From: JBCCRH01 sp039208045 | GTDB taxonomy: Bacteria; Bacteroidota; Bacteroidia; Chitinophagales; Saprospiraceae | DNA length: 17,907 bases | Assembly (NCBI GenBank): GCA_039208045.1 | Contig: JBCCRH010000069.1 | Location: 1-17,907 of the forward strand | Direction of reading: 5' to 3' | Part shown: positions 14,744 through 17,907 of the stretch, one piece after another | How positions within the stretch are numbered: position 1 is the stretch's first letter | Layout: each line of letters starts with the position of its first letter | Translations under genes and position numbers: made by a program | The notes under the pieces: model-generated | The model's database searches: none | Seen by the model: the letters and a program-made list of their open reading frames with translations, nothing else | Told to the model about the DNA's origin: nothing

Positions 14744-15781
14744 ATGATGTTCCGACTATTGGTACGCACTACTGCCGTATGTTTACTGCTTACTGCTGTC
14801 ACCGCTTGTGGCGGAGAAGCTGCTGAGGCTCCTGCTGATAAGGCAGCACCTTCGATTAAGAAATATGCTGTCCCTAAATTTGATCGCGACTCTGCTTATC
14901 AATTTGTGGCTAAGCAGGTGGCTTTTGGCCCACGGGTACCCAATTCTGAGGCTCATCAAGCCTGCAAGGTCTGGCTGGTGGATCAGTTTAAGCGATTTGG
15001 AGCGACTGTGATAGAGCAAGATTTTAAAGCAGAGGCCTATACGGGAGAACTACTCAATGGCACGAATATTATTGCACAATATAACCCAGCGGTGAGGAAG
15101 CGTATCCTGCTAGCTGCACACTGGGATAGCCGACATATCGCGGATTCTCCACTCTCTACCGAGCAACGTGACCAGCCTATCTTGGGAGCTGATGACGGGG
15201 GTAGTGGTGTAGGAGTATTATTAGAAATCGCCCGTCAGCTACAAGAAAATCCCATTGATATGGGGGTAGATTTGATCCTTTTCGATCTAGAGGACTATGG
15301 GGAAAGTAAGGAACAGTATGCTAATCAAGAAGAGCAATTGGCGAGTGTAACGACCTGGGCGCTGGGCTCTCAACACTGGGCACAAAATTTACACGTCAGT
15401 GGGTATCGCCCCAAATACGGCATCTTGCTCGACATGGTGGGGGCAGAGGGTGCGCGTTTCCCAAAAGAAGAGTGGTCGATGCGCTTCGCACCTTCTGTAG
15501 TGAATAAAGTATGGACACTAGCAGGTAATATGGGTTATGGCAGTTACTTCGCTGATGTGAAGAGTGGTGGCGTAACAGATGACCACTATTTTGTCAATAC
15601 CTTAGCTAAGATTCCAATGATCGATATTATCAACCTACCACCTAATTCTGACAACAAGGGTTTTGGAAGTCACTGGCACACTCAAAATGATAATTTGGAA
15701 GTGATCAATGCGCGTACTTTGCGTGCAGTGGGGCAGGTGGTGCTGGCGGTAATATATCGCGAAGCGAGTGGGACGTTTTAA
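14744..15781 (+). CDS. Lipoprotein glutaminyl-peptide cyclotransferase (glutaminyl cyclase, M28 fold)
   Basis: A 345-residue envelope enzyme, likely converting N-terminal Gln of exported proteins to pyroglutamate. A lipoprotein signal ends TAC-G-G with the lipidated Cys at residue 22. The M28/QC fold shows AHWDSR at 125-130, GADDGG at 148-153 (zinc ligand Asp151), FDLEDYGE at 180-187 (general acid Glu183, zinc ligand Asp184), LLDMVGA at 228-234, VTDDHYF at 277-283 and HWHTQND at 310-316 (zinc ligand His312). The Glu-Asp pair, the WALGSQHW segment and the WHTxxD end fit glutaminyl cyclases, including the bacterial enzymes of Bacteroidota, better than di-zinc aminopeptidases. Residue roles are assigned by analogy with animal and Porphyromonas QC. 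It follows thiL by eight bases and shares its transcript. A simple M28 aminopeptidase is the less likely alternative. Confidence 0.85.
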   Translation: MMFRLLVRTTAVCLLLTAVTACGGEAAEAPADKAAPSIKKYAVPKFDRDSAYQFVAKQVAFGPRVPNSEAHQACKVWLVDQFKRFGATVIEQDFKAEAYTGELLNGTNIIAQYNPAVRKRILLAAHWDSRHIADSPLSTEQRDQPILGADDGGSGVGVLLEIARQLQENPIDMGVDLILFDLEDYGESKEQYANQEEQLASVTTWALGSQHWAQNLHVSGYRPKYGILLDMVGAEGARFPKEEWSMRFAPSVVNKVWTLAGNMGYGSYFADVKSGGVTDDHYFVNTLAKIPMIDIINLPPNSDNKGFGSHWHTQNDNLEVINARTLRAVGQVVLAVIYREASGTF

Positions 15782-15834
15782 AAAAAATTAAAATTTCTTT
15801 GCCTCCCGTTATGGAATTTGCGCACTCTCGCGTC

Positions 15835-15852
15835 TTTATCTTATAAGAATCG
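15835..15852. repeat. Third copy of the TTTATCTTATAAGAATCG motif
   Basis: These 18 bases are identical to 12052-12069, the left outer arm of the inverted-repeat element. Here it is a single arm with no inverted partner, 52 bases before the Rpn ATG and 54 bases after the cyclase stop. It contains the palindrome TCTTATAAGA at 15839-15848. Confidence 0.8.
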
Positions 15853-15877
15853 CTTTTCATTTAATTTTTAAAAGCTA

Positions 15878-15885
15878 TAACTTTG
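15878..15885 (+). promoter_or_regulatory. -7 box of the Rpn-family gene
   Basis: TAACTTTG is a perfect match to TAnnTTTG. A weak -33 (TTTTC) lies 19 bases upstream. The box overlaps a possible TTG start at 15883, so translation should begin at the ATG at 15904. Confidence 0.6.
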
Positions 15886-15903
15886 AAGAGTAAAGACCCA
15901 CTT

Positions 15904-16839
15904 ATGCGCATTGCCAACCCGCTATATGACCATGCCTTTAAGTATTTGATGGCTAATAAAAAGTTAGCCATTAAGGTGATTTCCACTATCCTCGATGAAG
16001 AAATAGTCGATTTAGAACTGCATCAGCAAGAAATGGTGGTTAGTAAAGAGGAAGCACAATTCACGCTTTTTCGATTAGATTTTAAAGCCATTATAAAATA
16101 TAAAGATGGCAAGGAGGAGAAGGTGTTGATTGAGCTACAAAAATCAAAGCTGCCTACCAATATGCTTCGCTTCCGCTCCTATCTAGGAAATACCTATGCA
16201 CAAAACGATTTTGCTTCACCGCAGCAGGTCGTAGAGCAGCCGCCCTATCCAATCATTGCGATCTATATTTTGGGTTATAATCTCGTGGATATAGAGGTAA
16301 TGGCTGCGGTGGTAGACCGAAAAATTATAGATGCTTCTACCAACGAAGAGCTACATATCGATAGCGATTTTATCAATCTGCTGACGCATAAATGCCATAT
16401 CGTCCAGGTGCGTCGTTTGCCAGAAAAACGTCGTACCCGCTTAGAAAAGTTTATGACCCTATTTAATCAAGCCTGGGTTAGCGAGCAAAATTTCATCATA
16501 GACCTAGAAGAAGTACCTGAAGAGTTTAAAGATATAGCTACTTACCTTCAAGCACCCCTACTAGATAGCGAGAGCCGGCGCCGATTAGCGGGGGAGCAAG
16601 AAGCAAACTTGGTATTTGGAGTACAAGAAGCTAGGGTTAAGCAAGCGGAATCAGAAAGGGATCAAGTTAAAGAGGAATTGAGGGAAGAACGCCTTGCTAA
16701 TCAGCAGCTGATCGAGCAAGAGCGCCTTACCAAAGAAAAACTCATTCGCAAACTATTTGCTCTGGGTATGCCGATCAATGAAATTGCTGTGACAACGGAA
16801 TTGAGCGAAGAACAAATTAAAGAAATACTCGGGCAGTAA
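15904..16839 (+). CDS. Rpn-family PD-(D/E)XK nuclease / putative transposase
   Basis: A 311-residue protein of the recombination-promoting nuclease group, related to transposase_31 and PDDEXK_2. The start NPLYDHAFKYLM is typical of the family. The nuclease core shows FRLDFKAII (Asp59) and LIELQKS (Glu77-x-Gln79), the reduced D...ExQ form usual here, followed by RFRSYLGNTYAQ. Residues about 240-280 form a charged coiled coil, and the last 30 (KLFALGMPINEIAVTTELSEEQIKEIL) look like a small helix-turn-helix often seen at the end of these proteins. Rpn proteins are DNA endonucleases that promote recombination, and some are linked to phage defence. The frame is open from a TTG at 15883, but that codon lies inside the -7 box, so the ATG at 15904 is preferred. 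No terminal repeats mark it as a mobile unit here. Confidence 0.85.
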   Translation: MRIANPLYDHAFKYLMANKKLAIKVISTILDEEIVDLELHQQEMVVSKEEAQFTLFRLDFKAIIKYKDGKEEKVLIELQKSKLPTNMLRFRSYLGNTYAQNDFASPQQVVEQPPYPIIAIYILGYNLVDIEVMAAVVDRKIIDASTNEELHIDSDFINLLTHKCHIVQVRRLPEKRRTRLEKFMTLFNQAWVSEQNFIIDLEEVPEEFKDIATYLQAPLLDSESRRRLAGEQEANLVFGVQEARVKQAESERDQVKEELREERLANQQLIEQERLTKEKLIRKLFALGMPINEIAVTTELSEEQIKEILGQ

Positions 16840-16862
16840 TCGTTAAATCCATACAAGTCTGG

Positions 16863-16880
16863 AAAACCACACAGGTTTTT
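16863..16880 (+). terminator. Weak hairpin after the Rpn gene
   Basis: AAAACC at 16863-16868 and GGTTTT at 16874-16879 form a six-base stem around acaca. T5 follows within the arm, then actatttt. It lies 23 bases after the stop. It is A/T-rich and weak, so it may be a terminator or part of the leader of the next gene. Confidence 0.35.
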
Positions 16881-16913
16881 ACTATTTTCATTGCATAAGA
16901 AAAACCAATCTTT

Positions 16914-16934
16914 ATGCAGAAATGGCTATGGTGA
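16914..16934 (+). other. Six-codon frame MQKWLW upstream of the aldehyde dehydrogenase
   Basis: ATG CAG AAA TGG CTA TGG TGA ends four bases before the dehydrogenase ATG. Two of the six codons are Trp. It might be a leader peptide sensing tryptophan, but a frame this short can arise by chance. Confidence 0.3.
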
Positions 16935-16938
16935 AATA

Positions 16939-17907
16939 ATGAGCCCTGACAAGTACATCAAAAACTACATCGACGGCGCGCTGGTGCCTGCCAGCACGGG
17001 TAAGTATATCGATAACATCAATCCTGCTACAGGGAAGGTCTATTCGTATTTACCCAATTCGGAGGCAGAAGATGTGCAGCGAGCGGTAGAAGCCGCAGAG
17101 CGGGCATTCCCTAAATGGTCGACCTGTGGAGTAAAAAAACGCTTTCGGATACTCATGCGCATTGCTGATATTATTGAGCAAGAGCTAGAAGCGTTCAGTC
17201 GAGCTGAATCAGTAGATTCGGGTAAGCCCATTGCCATGTCGAGCAGTGTAGATATACCGCGCTCACAGTCCAACTTTCGGTTTTTTGCAACAGCAATCCT
17301 ACACTTTAGCTCTGAGTCGCACCATATGGAGGGAGCGGCGATAAACTTCACTTTGCGACAACCAATTGGGGTAGTGGGGTGTATTTCGCCCTGGAATTTG
17401 CCACTTTATTTATTTACTTGGAAAATTGCCCCAGCCCTAGCCGCTGGTAACTGCGTAGTGGCAAAACCTTCAGAGCTGACTCCTATGACGGCTTATATGC
17501 TCTCCAAAGCTTGCATCGAGGCTGGTCTACCCGAAGGAGTGCTTAATATCGTGCACGGGCATGGCGGTAAGGCAGGCGAAGCCATTGTGAAGCATCCCAA
17601 AGTAAAGGCCATCTCGTTCACAGGGGGAACAAATACGGGCAAGCGTATTGCCGCTATTGCCGCGCCAGAGTTTAAGAAGCTTTCGCTAGAATTGGGGGGC
17701 AAAAATCCCAACATTATCTTTGCCGACTGCGATTTTGATCAAATGATGGTGGATACGTTGCGATCTTCTTTTTCTAATAATGGTCAAATTTGTTTGTGCG
17801 GCTCTCGTATTTACATTGAGCGGCCCATTTATGAAAAATTTAAAGAAGAGTTAGTCAAGCGTACTTCCTTTTTGAAAATAGGGGATCCCTTTTCTTCTGT
17901 TACGGAC
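16939..17907 (+). CDS. Aldehyde dehydrogenase, ALDH8/2-aminomuconic semialdehyde dehydrogenase-like (5' part)
   Basis: The first 323 residues of an NAD(P)-dependent aldehyde dehydrogenase; the C-terminus lies beyond the window. Visible motifs: ISPWNLPLY at 149-157, NCVVAKPSELTP at 171-182 (cofactor Lys176), SFTGGTNTGK at 226-235, LELGGKNPNI at 250-259 (catalytic Glu251) and GQICLCGSR at 282-290 (catalytic Cys285). The text DIPRSQSNFRFFA, LPLYLFTWKIAPA, LSLELGGKNP and ICLCGSRI closely follows vertebrate ALDH8A1 and bacterial 2-aminomuconate semialdehyde dehydrogenases, which act in the kynurenine route of tryptophan breakdown. Other ALDH classes (betaine or hydroxymuconic semialdehyde) cannot be excluded without the full gene and its neighbours. 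The ATG at 16939 fits the usual N-terminus. No clear TAnnTTTG box was found upstream. Confidence 0.88.
   Translation, partial: MSPDKYIKNYIDGALVPASTGKYIDNINPATGKVYSYLPNSEAEDVQRAVEAAERAFPKWSTCGVKKRFRILMRIADIIEQELEAFSRAESVDSGKPIAMSSSVDIPRSQSNFRFFATAILHFSSESHHMEGAAINFTLRQPIGVVGCISPWNLPLYLFTWKIAPALAAGNCVVAKPSELTPMTAYMLSKACIEAGLPEGVLNIVHGHGGKAGEAIVKHPKVKAISFTGGTNTGKRIAAIAAPEFKKLSLELGGKNPNIIFADCDFDQMMVDTLRSSFSNNGQICLCGSRIYIERPIYEKFKEELVKRTSFLKIGDPFSSVTD

Noticed and set aside
15883..15903. TTG start for the Rpn protein
   Set aside because: The codon is part of a perfect -7 box TAACTTTG, and the family's typical N-terminus begins at the ATG at 15904.
15833..16880. Rpn gene as a complete insertion sequence
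   Set aside because: The 18-base motif lies only on the upstream side; no inverted partner or target duplication was found downstream of 16839.

Overview
The window looks like the chromosome of a Bacteroidota member, probably of the Saprospira/Lewinella lineage (Saprospiria); the genus is inference. Evidence: three proteins end in type IX secretion (T9SS) type A sorting domains with YPNP/FPNP starts. Several promoters fit the Bacteroidota -7 box TAnnTTTG. Four secreted proteins have Gln right after a predicted signal peptidase I site. The gene families (tail-fibre-like VGIGT repeat protein, Asp-box repeat protein, TPR-CHAT protein, glutaminyl cyclase, Rpn-type nuclease) are common in this group. 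No tRNA, rRNA, CRISPR array or complete insertion sequence was seen.

Layout. 1-757: 3' part of a tail-fibre-like surface protein. 785-3754: large secreted Asp-box (BNR/VPS10-like) T9SS cargo with a hairpin terminator. 3899-4522: small lipoprotein of unknown function with a strong terminator. 4799-7417: large T9SS cargo with an Fn3-like N-terminus and an unrecognised middle. On the minus strand, 12016-10481 is a secreted subtilisin-like (S8) T9SS protease, followed by 10402-7478, a signal peptide/TPR/CHAT (caspase-like) protein with a C-terminal membrane helix. Divergent from them are 12164-12913, an ECF-like sigma factor, and 12921-13616, a one-pass membrane TPR protein that may be its partner. 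13677-14735 is thiL and 14744-15781 a lipoprotein glutaminyl cyclase. 15904-16839 is an Rpn-family PD-(D/E)XK nuclease. 16939 to the window end is a 5' portion of an ALDH8-like aldehyde dehydrogenase.

The most interesting block is 7478-13616. Two envelope proteases of different clans (S8 and CHAT) face a sigma factor and a membrane TPR protein across one 147-base intergenic region. That region holds a 100-base concentric inverted-repeat structure: 15-base perfect outer arms and 13-of-14-base inner arms sharing one centre at 12100.5. An 18-base piece of the outer arm recurs upstream of the Rpn gene. The S8 gene has a separate oddity: its natural ATG and signal-peptide start lie one base out of frame across a run of seven T (plus strand). 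This could be a sequencing error, a mutation or a slippage switch. A 74-base hairpin ends one base before the CHAT start codon. I infer an envelope-stress or protease-activation module under its own sigma factor; nothing in the sequence proves this.

Two further links. The glutaminyl cyclase is a plausible modifier of the window's own secreted proteins, which would expose N-terminal Gln. The ALDH8-like gene, of a type that acts in tryptophan/kynurenine breakdown, is preceded by a six-codon reading frame with two Trp codons (MQKWLW), a possible but unproven leader peptide.
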